Of a DNA stretch of 64,000 bases, positions 49,824 through 62,461 are shown one piece after another. This DNA comes from Humulus lupulus. Its lineage: Eukaryota > Streptophyta > Magnoliopsida > Rosales > Cannabaceae. The notes beneath the pieces were generated by a model. That model was not told the origin of the DNA. It made no database searches and worked only from the letters and a program-made list of their open reading frames with translations. The position numbers were made by a program, and so were the translations under genes. How positions within the stretch are numbered: the stretch's first letter is position 1; every line of letters starts with the position of its first letter. The stretch spans positions 46,061,578-46,125,577 of the forward strand of contig NC_084793.1 in the NCBI RefSeq assembly GCF_963169125.1, in the 5' to 3' direction.

Positions 49824-50874
49824 GTTCTTCTTTCTCTTCTCCTTTCTCCATACATTTTTAGCAGCTTTGAATGTTGCCTAGTTTGGGTCGAAGCCAACCT
49901 TGAATGTCGTTTGGTTTGGGTTGAAGGTCACAGTTGCAAGCCCTTCCCCCTCTTATCGTTCTCATCAAAGCCATGACCCTTGACGCCACCTCCTATAATC
50001 CTTGCCGAAGTTGCTAGCCTTCAGTGCCATCGAAGTTGTGTTTCTTCGCCGCCTCCGCTCCCCACCGAAGCCATGAGTCGTCGAAGTCATGAGCCACCCC
50101 ACCTTTATTTGAGTCTTGTTCTCTATTTTTTTGTTCGTTTTTCTTCTTGTTTATTAAAAATCTTTAATGTGTTTTATTTAGATTTGAATCTTGGTGTTAA
50201 TGAGTTGTTTTTGTTGTTCTTGGTGTATTAGTTTTCTTTTCCTATTTTGATTGTTGTTGTAATTTGTTTTGGTATTAATTTCTTTTCTTAATTCACATTT
50301 GTGTTAACAGTCTGTACTATGAAATAGCTAATCCCCTCTAACCTATCACTTGGCATTTGTGATTCATTTCAGACCTAGTTTCACAAATTAAAAAGTATTA
50401 TAGTAATTGATAAAAATTATTTAATACAGATTAACAATTAATACCATATAATACAATATAAATTTATTTTATTAATAAAAACTTAATTTAATTTTAATTT
50501 GCTCGATAGTAATTTAATTAATATATTTAAAAAATTAAATAATTAATTTTTTAATTTTTTTTAGAAAAAAAATACATTTAACATCTCTCATTGGGAGACA
50601 TGGGAGACATCAAGGGAGACATTTAAAGTCTCAATCTTTTAACACCTTTCAACATCTTTCATTGGGAGAGGTGGGATGTCTCCAACGTCTTTTGATGGGA
50701 GACATTGAAAGCTTACTTACGATAACTCCACTTCTAACGTCTCCTCTTGTAGAAGGCATTGTAAAATTTTAATGTCTCCCAAATAAAGTCATAAAACTTT
50801 TATATCGTTGTAGTGTATTGAGTATTAATGGTGCCCACCGTTACCTTATATAACAAACTATTAATATACATATA

Positions 50875-51286
50875 GGACAATTCTTCTATAGGAGCTTCAC
50901 TTTAAGCCCTACCGGTAGGTCTTTCAGTGTTTCTCGACCTGTAAACAGTTTTTGGCACGACTTATTTTTATGACCGTGTATATTGTAGCTATTTAGAGCA
51001 TCATGCAAATTTTTAGAAAATTCTGAATAGTTTACTGTACCGAAAACTAAGTTCAAACATGTTGTTTTCTACGCGCATAAAAAAAATTAGTCATGCGTGC
51101 AACAACATATTTGAACCTAGTTTTCGGTACTGTAAACTATTCGAAGTTTTCTGAAAATTTGCAGGAAGCTCTAAATAGCTACAATATACACGGTCATAAA
51201 AAAAAATCACGTCGAAAATTGTTAATGTGTTGTAAACACTGAAAGCCCTACCGGTAAAGCTTAAAGTGAAGCCCCTATAAAAAAAT

Positions 51287-51290
<4 letters not shown>
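50875..51290. mobile_element. MULE-like inverted-repeat MITE, copy 4
   Basis: Arms such as CTTCACTTTAAGC and CCTACCGGTAGG pair across 416 bp. Flanks ATACATATA and ATATATATA differ at one position and may be the target duplication. It follows the small CACTA element by 60 bp. Confidence 0.78.
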
Positions 51291-51320
<30 letters not shown>

Positions 51321-52024
51321 CCAGACACTAAATTACACCAATGTACATAAAATATTATTGGACAACATAGATGACCTATAGCAATGATCTAATAATATTA
51401 TTATATCTATAACTAGTTTCTCTCACACGAAGCTAGAGTGCGTACGATAGCTAAGGAGTTGTCATTATCAATGGGTGGATGAAAAGCCTCGGCACCTGAG
51501 AAATGCACCACATAATAATAAACACACAACAAAATTATATATAATTATTATAATATACGAATTTATGGGTAGAGACACATTGGTAATTACGTGTTAAAGA
51601 GGGCCGACCCATATTATATAATAAAAACAAGCTAGGACCAAGAAGAGCAATATTATAGGGCCAATGGTCTCCTTGATCCTTGGTCTGATCGTGCCAACAC
51701 AAAAGATTTTGTGTATTCCCACCAACACAATAAAAATGTGTGGTCAATCTCTCTTCTTTCCTACGTGGTCAACTTCACTGCTCTCCACATCTATCCAATA
51801 AATTTACTCTTTTCCTTCTGACTTTTTCTATTCTGGTTGGACCTTCATGTCATCAACCCAATCCATTAATATTTTATCTTTCCTTAAATCCACTCCACCA
51901 TGTGGATATATGATTATAATTCCACGTCCATCAGTGACACGACTTATATATATATTTATATATTTTAAAAATAATAATAATGAAACGATTGGTCTACATA
52001 TGATAATTTTAATTGAAGGATATA
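51291..52024. other. Spacer with an AT microsatellite, nothing recognised
   Basis: (AT)n at about 51291-51319. The remainder has short frames only and no motif I can support. Confidence 0.5.
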
Positions 52025-52701
52025 TTTCTTTTATATAAAATGTATGTCGATAACAAAAAAAATCATGTTTTTAATTTTTTTTTACTTTAACAGAATATTA
52101 TAAATATTTAACTAAATATATATTTGAAAGTTATTAAAAATAAATATTTATTAATTATATTAATTTAAATTTAAATTCAAATATTATAAAATATTATTAT
52201 TATTATAATAATATATAATAAATAATCTTAATTTTTATTAAAAAAATTATTATTTATATTTATAAAAAAAAACATGTTTTTTTATTACTTAATATAACTT
52301 AACTAAATATATATTTATATTAAATAACAACAAACATTATATTATATATAGGTGTCGTATGTGTACAAATAATATGATTGTGTAATTACATAAGAAATTA
52401 GAATAGCATTTATCTTCTATAAAAAATAAACAAGTTTATTCTCCATTATTAATGTGTGATTTAAATAATATCATGAATGTTTTATTTATTAAATAGTGTA
52501 GTTTATGATCTAAAATATTATCATATTTTTTTAAAAAAATCATAAACAATGTTTATGTTTAATTTTTTTTAATATGTTCATGTCATTCTTTTATATATAT
52601 AATATTTTTTATTTATTTAAAATTTATATGACAATCAGAAAAACTTAATAAATTTTTAAATAAAATTAAGCAAATGTGTATTGCACGTTGCTTTTACCTA
52701 G
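52025..52701 (+). mobile_element. Non-autonomous Helitron-like element H1
   Basis: 5' end A then TTTCTTTTATATA (family TCTCTTCTATATA), 3' end CTAG at 52698-52701 followed by T, preceded by a short imperfect hairpin GCAAATGTGTATTGCACGTT. A/T insertion context, TC start and CTAG end with a hairpin are Helitron hallmarks. 677 bp, no coding. Confidence 0.68.
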
Positions 52702-52711
52702 TATATATATA

Positions 52712-54425
52712 CTAGGTAAAAGCAACGTGCAATACAAGTTTGTTTAGTTTTAAAGTTGTAAATATTGTCTATAATTTTAATAAAAACTGGTTCAGTATTT
52801 TTTTTTAATATACATATATATATAATAGAATGAATTATAATTCTATAGTATATATAAATATTTATATCAATAATCTCTACATATATGACATATAAACACA
52901 ATGTTCACATACATATATATTTCCATGACTACATGAAATATATATATATAATACAAAAATATTTAAAAAAAAAACTAATAATACAAATAAAATAATAATA
53001 GAAAAAGTTATAGTGTGTGTAAACAGTAATATGCATGCATCAACTATTTTTAGTTTCTAATGTGTCTCACAATGTCCTTTGGTGAATTATTTGATGAAGA
53101 GAAAAAGCTTCAATCACTTGATAAAAAAATAAACTATCACACAAATTTATAAGATAAAAAATTACTGTATGCCTTTATTATCTTTAAATAAATATAATTT
53201 AATTATTTAAATTATCATAAAATATCTTAAAAATACCATTTTTCAATTAATTAATTTATTTATTTTTGTTTAAGTTTGTGTTTGTTTTACTTTTTGAATT
53301 TGGGAGTGACAACAAAATTATATATTATATGTTTAATATAATATTAAGTTTAAGTTTAATTAAATTTTATTTAAGTTATTAAATATATGATTTTATTATT
53401 TTTAAATAATTATTATTGTAAAATATTTCAAAAATATTTTATTTTAATTTGCTTAATTATTTATTTATTTAAGTTTAAGTCATGTTTACAATTGTTACAC
53501 CCAGATTTCGAGACAAGAAATTATGACCTCGAAGGCTGGACTCGTCGAGTGTGAGCTCCAGATATATAAAAACGCATGATACAGCTGTAAAACCCTCGAA
53601 GCAAGACATGTAACCTCGAGATTCTTTCTGAGCTCGAAAGAGCATAGCATCGGGATACATCCGTTATCGAGTGCCTTCGGATCGAGTAGCCCAAGCTTAA
53701 AGAGTGCAAGCTCGAAATGTGCAGCCTCGACGGTATTTATCTGCTCCGAGCAAGTCTTGGAATAAGACAGCTAGTTCGTAACTTGTCCGTAAACCTTGAC
53801 TGATGCGATGCTGATTGCTAACCTCAGAGATTTGATAAGTCATCTGATGTAACACGTTCTGTACATTTAAAGATATTTATTGTTGTAAAATCCCGAAATT
53901 AAAGGGATGTTAACAAGTCTATTATCTGTTTTCCTGGTCTTCAAGGGACGTTTCCTTGTATATAGGAGTTACAACATTTAATATCATTATTTCAATTAAT
54001 ATGCAGGAGTATCTTCCCAAAATATGTGGGAATGAACTCTGAAAACTCTCTATAAATAGAGAGGTCATGAACACTTGTAAAGGGACGGATTTTTTGATAT
54101 CTTGAGAGAGAACTCTGGGGAATTCATCTTTAAGGGATTTCCAGAAAACTCCAAGCTATAATAAAATAGACTCGTGGACTAGGCAGATTTAACTGCTGAA
54201 CCACGTAAAACCCTTGTTGTTCCACCATACTATTCATTTGCACCATAACTCATATTGTTTAATTGCTCTACATTTTAAGTTGACGAAAAACGGCGTCAAC
54301 AACAATCTACAATTAAATATAAGAATATTCTATTAAATATGTGAATATTCCGTTAACGTTAACGAAAAAAAAAACCTTTAAAACCAAGAATTTCCGTTAT
54401 CTACACACTTATTATATAGAATAGA
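52712..54425 (-). mobile_element. Non-autonomous Helitron-like element H2, interrupted by a solo LTR
   Basis: On the minus strand it starts at 54425 (A then TCTATTCTATATA) and ends CTAG (52712-52715) followed by T. The 3' end is a mirror image of H1 across a 10-bp TATATATATA spacer. Minus the LTR insertion it is about 900 bp. Confidence 0.68.
53493..54301 (+). mobile_element. Solo LTR, 809 bp
   Basis: TGTTACACCCAG start, ACGGCGTCAACA end, with perfect duplication ACAAT (53488-53492, 54302-54306). The empty site is visible in the homologous locus 1 at about 44985-45000. It shares GACTCGTGGACTAGG and GAACCACGTAAAA with the LTR at 55104. Confidence 0.93.
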
Positions 54426-54451
54426 TATATGTATATATATATAAACATATA

Positions 54452-54872
54452 GGGAAATTTTATGGTGGGGGTGCTACTTTTGTCCCTATCGGTAGGAGTC
54501 TCTCTATTTTCGGCATATGGAGAAATTACAACCCAGTTTTGTTTATATGACGGTGTACATTGTAGTTATATCGCATGCATCCCACAGAATTTGAGAAATT
54601 CTGAATAATTTATGTTGTCGAAAAAAAGATTCAAATAGTCACTTGCATGTGTGCCTGTTTTTTTTTTTTTATTCACGTGCAATTGACTATTTTGAGCTCT
54701 ATTTTTCGACATCGTAAATTATTCAGAATTTCTCAAAAATTGGTGAGATATTTACTATAACTATAAAGTACATCACCATATAAAAAAATGGGTTATAATT
54801 TATCCATGTACTGAAAACAGAGACGTCCCTACGAGTAGAAGCAAATGTGATGTTCCTGCTATAGAATTTTCC
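54452..54872. mobile_element. MULE-like inverted-repeat MITE, copy 5
   Basis: GGGAAATTTTATGGTGGGGG at left, pairing with the complement of the right end (GGAAAATTCTATAGCAGG). Centre has the long T tract and ATTCACGTGCAA. About 420 bp. Confidence 0.78.
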
Positions 54873-54882
54873 AATATATAGA

Positions 54883-56020
54883 GAGATTTTAATGTCGAGA
54901 CATCACTTTTTCCCCTATCATTAGGGGCGTCTCTCTTTTTGATAACTTGATAAATTATAATTTAAATGTTTCATTAGACGGTGTACATTGTAGTTATAAT
55001 AGGCATCCCACCATTTTTTCAGAAATTCCAAATAATTTATGAGGCCAAAATTAGGAATCTAACAGTTTGCTTTACACACATATAAAAAAACATGCTTGCA
55101 TGTTGTTGTACCCTAATTTTAGTCCGAGTTCATTCACTCAACTCGGGTAAAGCTGGAAAATAAATATACGGAGAAATAACCAAGGGAATGATATTTGCTT
55201 ATTATCCATGTGGGCAACTCCAGTGTCATGAGGTCATGTGAGGTGATTAGGCATCCTGGGTTTAACCCGAGCTACAGATACGAAGGTTGTGAAGCGCGAG
55301 CTCAGAATGTTAAAACAGCTATTGAAGTACGAGCTTGGAGGGGATATCCAGCTCGTGGTAGTTCTAATATATTGCAAATCAACGGATCCCCATAGACTCG
55401 GGATCCCTTTATACGTATATTTATGATCAGGCTGTCATATTTAATATCCCAGATATTAGGAATACATTTACCTTGTGATCAAATCATATCCCAATATAAA
55501 TGGAAATTATTTGTATTAAATGTAATAATTATGTAAATGTGTGATTGACTCACGCGGTCACCCAAACCTATCCATGAAATTCCCTTATAAATACTGGGAA
55601 TATTGAACGGAAAATAGACCGTTTTTCTTTAATACTGAAACTCTGCCAAAATAGAGAGAGAGAAACAACAATAATATAGACTCGTGGACTAGGTGGATTT
55701 TAACCATTGAACCACGTAAAAGTTCTATGTTCTTGAGTGAAATTATTTATTTTTCATTACGGTTTATTAAGCATTAATCTACATTATTATTTCTTAATAC
55801 ATTGTTGGCGAAAAATCGCATCAACACATGCAACCAACTGTTTGAATCTTATTTTTGACATCATAAATTATTTGGAATTTTCTGAAAATTGGTGGGATAC
55901 TTACTATAACTACAATATACGTACAATGTCATATAAAAGATTTTGGGTTATATTCTTTTCTAGTGCAAAAAGACATCCCTACCATATAGGCAAAAATGGC
56001 ACCCCTATATGAAAATTTCC
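54883..56020. mobile_element. MULE-like MITE, copy 6, split by a solo LTR
   Basis: Left arm 54883-55103, right arm 55827-56020 (ending GAAAATTTCC). The two arms pair as in the other copies once the LTR is removed. Confidence 0.72.
55104..55826 (+). mobile_element. Solo LTR, 723 bp
   Basis: TGTTGTACCCTAATTTTAG start, ATCGCATCAACA end. Flanks CATGT and CATGC agree in four of five bases. Same family as 53493-54301. Its 3' third is duplicated with the flank (see the 555-bp duplication). Confidence 0.85.
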
Positions 56021-56678
56021 AAATATATATAAATGTTTTCCACTCTATTTCCTTTTATATTCTTAAGGAAGGAATGGAAAAATATAGGGAAATTTGGGTA
56101 TTTTTCCATAGTGTGGGTTCATATATCCATGAAATTCCCTTATAAATACTGGGAATATTGAACGGAAAATAGACCGTTTTTCTTTAATACTGAAACTCTG
56201 CCAAAATAGAGAGAGAGAAACAACAATAATATAGACTCGTGGACTAGGTGGATTTTAACCATTGAACCACGTAAAAGTTCTATGTTCTTGAGTGAAATTA
56301 TTTATTTTTCATTACGGTTTATTAAGCATTAATCTACATTATTATTTCTTAATACATTGTTGGCGAAAAATCGCCTCAACACATGCAACCAACTGTTTGA
56401 ATCTTATTTTTGACATCATAAATTATTTGGAATTTTCTGAAAATTGGTGGGATACTTACTATAACTACAATATACGTACAATGTCATATAAAAGATTTTG
56501 GGTTATATTCTTTTCTAGTGCAAAAAGACATCCCTACCATATAGGCAAAAATGGCACCCCTATATGAAAATTTCCAAATATATATAAATGTTTTCCACTC
56601 TATTTCCTTTTATATTCTTAAGGAAGGAATGGAAAAATATAGGGAAATTTGGGTATTTTTCCATAGTGTGGGTTCATA
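55569..56678. repeat. 555-bp tandem duplication
   Basis: 55569-56123 and 56124-56678 are identical at all positions I compared except one (GCATC versus GCCTC in the LTR end). The unit spans the LTR 3' part, the right MITE arm, a short spacer and the first 37 bp of the foldback element. Confidence 0.95.
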
Positions 56679-58712
56679 TATCCATCCAATTCCACATTAT
56701 ATTAACATTACAAACTAATGACATTATTTGCTTGGTTTCCAAAAATACCCCTTTCATTTCTTTTAGCCTCCATCTCTCTCTTCACTCTCTCTCTTGGTTC
56801 ACCCTTCGATTCTTTGGAGAGCTGTGACAGCCACCACCAAACCATCATCACCACCAAATTTCTTTTATAAAAACGTTCACAACTTTGGCATCCTCCTCCA
56901 TTTTTTTCTTCTCTCTTTCTTCTTCTCTCTTAAAGTATCCATGGAGACTAAAATAAAAGATCTCATAATAGTTTTTGATGATATAAAACTTAAACAATTA
57001 AAAGTTTAATTAAGACACTAATTTATGCATTTTGAATATATTTGGGCATGATTTTTTAGTTTTTTTTTTTGCAAAATTTTCACAATTTTTTAGATCTGAA
57101 ACTTAAAAATTTGCAGAACACACAATATTCCTCAATGTCCAGCTCTATGGGCCCTTAAAAATCATGATTTTAGTGGAAAAAACCATTTTCTGCGACACAC
57201 ATCAATGCCACTTTGATGCACATCGACGGAATTCAAGGCAATTCATAGAAAGTGCATAACTTTTCACTCGGGTGTCCATTTGAGGTGATATTTTAATATA
57301 ACTATTTTTTTTGTGATCGACACGTCTGAGATGTGTACACACACATTTGGGATGTTCAAAGGTTAAAAATATACCCAACTTTGAAAATATAGGGGTATTA
57401 TTTTGAACTTTGTGGTGTTTTCAAGCTTTCAGCTTCCCAAATATGTGTGTACACATCTCAGACGTATAGATCTAAAAAAAATACCAAAATTAAAAAAAAA
57501 ATTACCTCAAACGAACACCCGAGTGAAAAGTTATGCACTTTCATTGAATTGCATCGAGTTTCATCGAGGTGTATTAAGACAGATGATTTTTTTTCATGAA
57601 AATCATGATTTTTAAGGGCCCATCGAGCTGGGCATCGAGGTACATTGAGGTGTATCGAGGTATATCATGAAAATCATGATTTTCATGAAAAAAAACGATC
57701 TGCCTCGATGAAAATCGATGCCCCCTCAATACACATCGATGGAATTCGATGTAATTCATAGAAAATGCATAACTTTTCACTCGGGTATTCGTTTGAGTTG
57801 ATTTTTTATTTGAATTTGGATATTTTTGATATCTACATGCCTGAGATGTGTACACATACATTTGAGAAGTTGAAATCTTGAAAACACCCTAAAGTTCAAA
57901 ACAATACCCCTATATTTTCAAAGTTTGGTATGTTTTTAACATTTGAACTTCCCAAATATGCGTGTACACATAATAGACGTGTAAATCACAAAACAAAATA
58001 CCCAAATTAGATAAAATCACCTTAAACGGACACCCGACTAAAAAATTATGCACTTTTTATTAATTGCATCGAGTTCCGTCGATGTGCATCAAGGTGTATC
58101 GAGGTGGCGTCGAGGTGTGTCGAAGCAGATCATTTTTTTCTTCATGAAAATCATGATTTTTAAGGGCCCATCGAACTGGGCATCGAGGCACATCGAGGTG
58201 TATCAATGCATATCGAGTTTTCTGCAAATTTTTACGTTTCAAATCTAAAAAATTGTGAAAAAAATTGCAAAATAAACCAAAAAAATCATACTTAGATCTA
58301 TTCGAAATGGATAAATTAGTGTCTTAATTGAACTTTTAGTGGGTTTAAGTTTTATATCATCAAAAACTATCATGAATTATTTTATTTTAGTCTTCATGGA
58401 TACTTTAAGAGGGAAGAAGAAATAGAGAAGAAAAAAAATGGAGGAGGATGTCAAAGTTGTAGACGTTTTTTTTCAAAGAAATTTGGTAACGATGATGATT
58501 TGGTGGTGGCTGTCGTAGCTCTCCAAAGAATCGAATGGTGAACCAAGAGAGGGAGGGAAAAGAGAGACAGAGAAGAAGAGAGATGGATGCTAAAATAATG
58601 TAAGGAGTATATTTGAAAACAAAGCAAATAATGACATTATTTTATAATGTTAATATAGAGTGTTATTTTTTGGATATAAAAACAACAATATGGATAAATA
58701 CCTAAATTTCCC
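56642..58712. mobile_element. Foldback transposon with long inverted repeats and alternating inner modules
   Basis: Ends GGGAAATTTGGGTATTTTTC and, from the right, GGGAAATTTAGGTATTTATC; flanked by AAAATATA (56634-56641, 58713-58720), an 8-bp duplication. The outer arms (about 56642-57090 and 58270-58712) pair at high similarity and resemble a gene leader: CTCTCT tract, then an ATG at 56941. Inner sequence 57090-58240 is four modules of about 250-330 bp in alternating orientation, sharing AACTTTTCACTCGGGT, TGTGTACACA and TAAGGGCCCATCGA words. No transposase. MULE- or hAT-like by duplication length. Confidence 0.8.
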
Positions 58713-58720
58713 AAAATATA

Positions 58721-60918
58721 TTGGTAGGATTTTTGAAGGTACGTACGTACGCCTGAAAAAATGATATGTCGAGGTAGGTATACGAATGAAATCGAATAAG
58801 GACCATGACTTACCAATAGTACTAGTACGGGCCCATAAGCTGCTGGCTTTTAACTGGGCCACCACCGGCGATGTCCAATTGGCTGCTTATCTTTTTAATA
58901 GTCTGGTTCAGATGATAGTTTTCTTTTCTTTTTCTTTTTTGAAAAATGATAATAATCTTCATTAAAATTGCAAAGCATTACATCATACATACATATGGAG
59001 GGATATTTTTCAGCCTTTATTATTGAGACAACCAACATGGTATAAAGCTGCACCCAAAAATTTAGACCATATTAATACTATTTAAAAAAAAATAGCAAGC
59101 ATAGGAAATACTTAATAGTGGTTGTAACTAATTAAAAAATAGGATAATAATCACCATTTGTGAAAACAACTTGCTCGTTAACTTTTAAGATTATTATGGT
59201 AGTCCACTTTGAAGGAATTTACACAAAGTTGTCATGACTTATTATTCTATTGATATGATGATTGTTCCGAGATCAGTTGAGTTAGAAATAATTGCATCAA
59301 CATAAAGAGTTACAGAGGTATTTTTTTATTGTACATGTACTCTTTTCGGTGTGAACGGTATCAATTGTTGATAGGAGAGTTCGTCTGGATTTTTCATTTA
59401 CATACCTGATAGAGTCATAATAGTAAGTTTTTCACTTAAAGGCTCCTTGTGTACAATTTCTGATACATGTGGTAAAATGCTAGATGTCTTTTTTTTTTTT
59501 TTTTTAATTTTGGAGAAAATGGTAATCCATAAGATTTCAAATCAATGGGTTGCGCAAACGGGTGCCAGAAGACAACATAGGCGTTTGAGTCACAGCCAAA
59601 ATTGCACAAAGGACACGAACTATTGGTGGAAACATTACTTTAAAACAACCTGCTAAGAGTGAGTAGGATTTCATGAGAATTTCTCCACGCAGTGTAAAAT
59701 TGGATTTTCATCAATTCCCAGAAAGATTTCCACCAAATAGTTTTCTGATTGACCTAAAACTTGTTCCTGATTAGAAAACCTCATTGATGATATTTTCAAA
59801 CATCAATATGTTGATGTGTGTTTGATCGTTTATAAATAATGCTTGGGCTAAGACTACCTTCCACAACGCCATGCAGTAACGTCCTCTAATTAATAGAGTA
59901 GGACCCGTTGAAACATATAGCCAAACGGGATATAGTGATTGGCATATATATATACATGACACATATATTTGCGAAAGGTAAATATGGAACATATATAATC
60001 CTATATGTCTGTCTATACATGTATACATATACATTTATCTTAATTATAATAATCACGGCCGACATCAAATATTAAGCTATTTATGCTATATTAAAATTCA
60101 CTAAATGTGAAATGATAAATATGTACTACTATAACTAAACACAGAAATATGTTCTTAGATAATCATATTTACTTTTCTTAGCTTTGCAATAATATCAATC
60201 AGAAAAGTTCATCAACTCGCGCGCCCTACGACCCATACATTGACGACAAGTAGATATATCCTTATGATGACAAGGTTGACAAGGAATGAATAATGATATA
60301 TATATATATATATATACATAATATATATATATATACATGAGGAAACCAGAGGATCCATGTCAGGGCCCACATTCCTTTAAGCATTAGGATTCTGGATATC
60401 TTAGTCTATAATATAAGCTGTTGGAAATCATGAGATTTTTCCTGTCTTCTTGCAATTATTAGTTCCCTTCATTTCTCAAATATATTTTCTGATCGAGCAC
60501 CTTAAAAGTGAGTCGCGTAACCTTCAATGTTGATTTATTTTTCTGTCTTCAATTTTGTGATCATGACTGAGGCAATGGCCCACTCAACGCAACTTGTTTT
60601 TTTTAACTGATAAGAATAGTCAATATATAATCACCATAGTGAAAACTAATCAAACACCCTTCCCTTGCCGTCCATGTTTCCAAACGGATTAGCAAATCAC
60701 CCCTTGATCAAGGTAAATGAATAGATATGTAGAGTAATGATATTTAAATCCAAAATATCCACACAAATATTATACACTGACATGATACTATTTTTTTTAA
60801 AATAGTACAGGTTCAAGTTATGATAAATATGATTTGGTAGACTAAACTATCACGTCACCATGTATAATGTTTATGTAGATATTTTTTGTGCACATATTAT
60901 TACTCATATATATATATA
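58721..60918. other. Spacer, nothing firmly recognised
   Basis: No intact gene. A decayed stretch at 59190-59460 has short peptide pieces reminiscent of a MULE transposase N-terminus, but frames are broken and I do not annotate it. AT microsatellites lie at 60295-60335. Confidence 0.45.
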
Positions 60919-61264
60919 CTAGGTGCAAATAATGTGCAAATACACATTTACTTAGTTTTATTTTAAAAAAATAATAAATATAGAGAGAATTGCAGCGAAA
61001 ATTCCTATGTAATCATGTTTGTAGCACTTAAGTTTCCGAGTAATTTTTTTGGTGGTAAAAGTCCATGTTGTTAGTGTTTTGGTGCATAATTGGTCCATGA
61101 TCGTTAATTATTAACGGTGTCACATGTCCATTTCATATTAAATAAAAAAAATACTACATAGGGACTTAAAGTACTACAAATATGATTACTTAAGGATTTT
61201 TGGTGCACAAATTCATATTTCATATCATTATTTTTAACTACATTTGTGTTTTATAAATAATTTT
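60919..61264 (-). mobile_element. Helitron-like 3' end, partial
   Basis: The complement reads AAATGTGTATTTGCACATTA, ending GCACCTAG with a T after it (CTAG at 60919-60922), similar to the H1/H2 ends. The 5' end is not seen; the body is cut by the solo LTR at 61265 and may continue beyond 63920. Confidence 0.5.
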
Positions 61265-62237
61265 TGTAACGCCCTGATTAGCCATGATCGTTACATTGTG
61301 TGTTTTAAATAGTGTTAGGCTCACTAATCGAGTCATTTGGCCATAAATATGCAACTAAACGTGATTAACAACTTAGGGTTAGAGATTTTGGACAAAAGGG
61401 AACAATCATTTTATTAAAACATTAAGTTCGTACATGGGATCCCAAAATAAACATTTACAAAGTCGTTTATAGTTCCAAAAGGGGTAATTACAACTTAAAA
61501 GTTACAAACAGCCGACCTAAGCGGCAAACTAGGGTTTGACCCTAGTTCCTCTGAGAATTCCCAGTCATGGTGGTCGAGCAGCCGATATGTACACGTCGCC
61601 ACCGAAACTCTCCAATTCATGGCTAGTCCAGCTTCCCTTTCCCCTTACCTGCACCACATAGCACCCGTGAGCCAAGGCTCAGCAAGAAAACTTAAACATG
61701 CTCATAAGTAGTTAATAACATTTTACAAGATCATAATAAGCATGCCTAGCAGTAATAAGCCTACTCATGCATGCATTCTATTCAAATAAGTGACTGCAGC
61801 GTCACACTGGGGCCCGCTGCCCTAAATAATTGATTAATGAATCATGTCGGGGCCCAACCCTAGGATATGGGACTAATAAGTTACCCCGAGGCCCATTGCC
61901 CTATCCTCTGTATAACCATCCTTGGAGCTGGCCCAGCGTACCTGGTGCTTAATTTTCTACGACCATTGGGTCAGACAAGCTTATGAAGCGCTCTTGATTA
62001 GGCCTAACCACAACGACCAGTGCTCAGCGCACTATTGTCGCCCTTGACTTATAAGTCAATGCTTTCGATCAGCGCTCAGTGCTATTGTCGTCCTTGACTC
62101 ACAAGTCAAGTCTTTCTCAACAAGATAATGCAAACATGCATACATTATATATCAAATATCCAAATATAGAGCATTCAACATGCTTAATCAAACAATCACA
62201 GGCATAATCATAATCGGCACATTAACAGGAGCCCAAG

Positions 62238-62461
62238 CCCTAACCATAACTATATCTCACAATCGGGCCAAGCACTAATCACATACATCACGTATTGGGT
62301 GCAATTTTCTTACCTTTGGTCCAAGCGCAAGCAAATAAGCGAGTCCAATCCCTAACCATAACTATATCTCACAATCGGGCCAAGCCCTAATCACATACAT
62401 CACGTATTGGGTGTAATTTTCTTACTTTTGGTCTAAGCGCAAGCAAATAAGCAAGCAAGTA
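62238..62461. repeat. 112-bp tandem duplication in the solo LTR
   Basis: Two head-to-tail copies starting CCCTAACCATAACTATATC, with a few substitutions (GCAATTTTCTTACC versus GTAATTTTCTTACT). Confidence 0.9.

Larger units (their letters stand above)
47001..50815. mobile_element. Small CACTA transposon interrupted by a solo LTR
   Basis: Ends CACTACAACAAATTGGAC and, from the right, CACTACAACGATATAAAAG; the flanks TAC and TAT are a likely 3-bp duplication with one change. Subterminal repeats are palindromic: AACGTCTCCCACTGGGAGAC at 47199 and AACGTCTCCTGTTGGGAGAC at 47233, with further copies at about 50580, 50657, 50687 and 50737. Without the LTR insert the element is about 1.5 kb. It encodes no transposase. 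A (CT)24 tract is at 47413-47460. Confidence 0.82.

Noticed and set aside
55737..56567. Two identical 91-codon frames
   Set aside because: Identical because of the 555-bp duplication; they cross an LTR end and a MITE arm and are not genes.
59190..59660. Possible MULE transposase N-terminus and a downstream 69-codon frame
   Set aside because: Only short peptide resemblance (VVHFEGIYTKLS then a stop); no catalytic or zinc motif, so unsupported.
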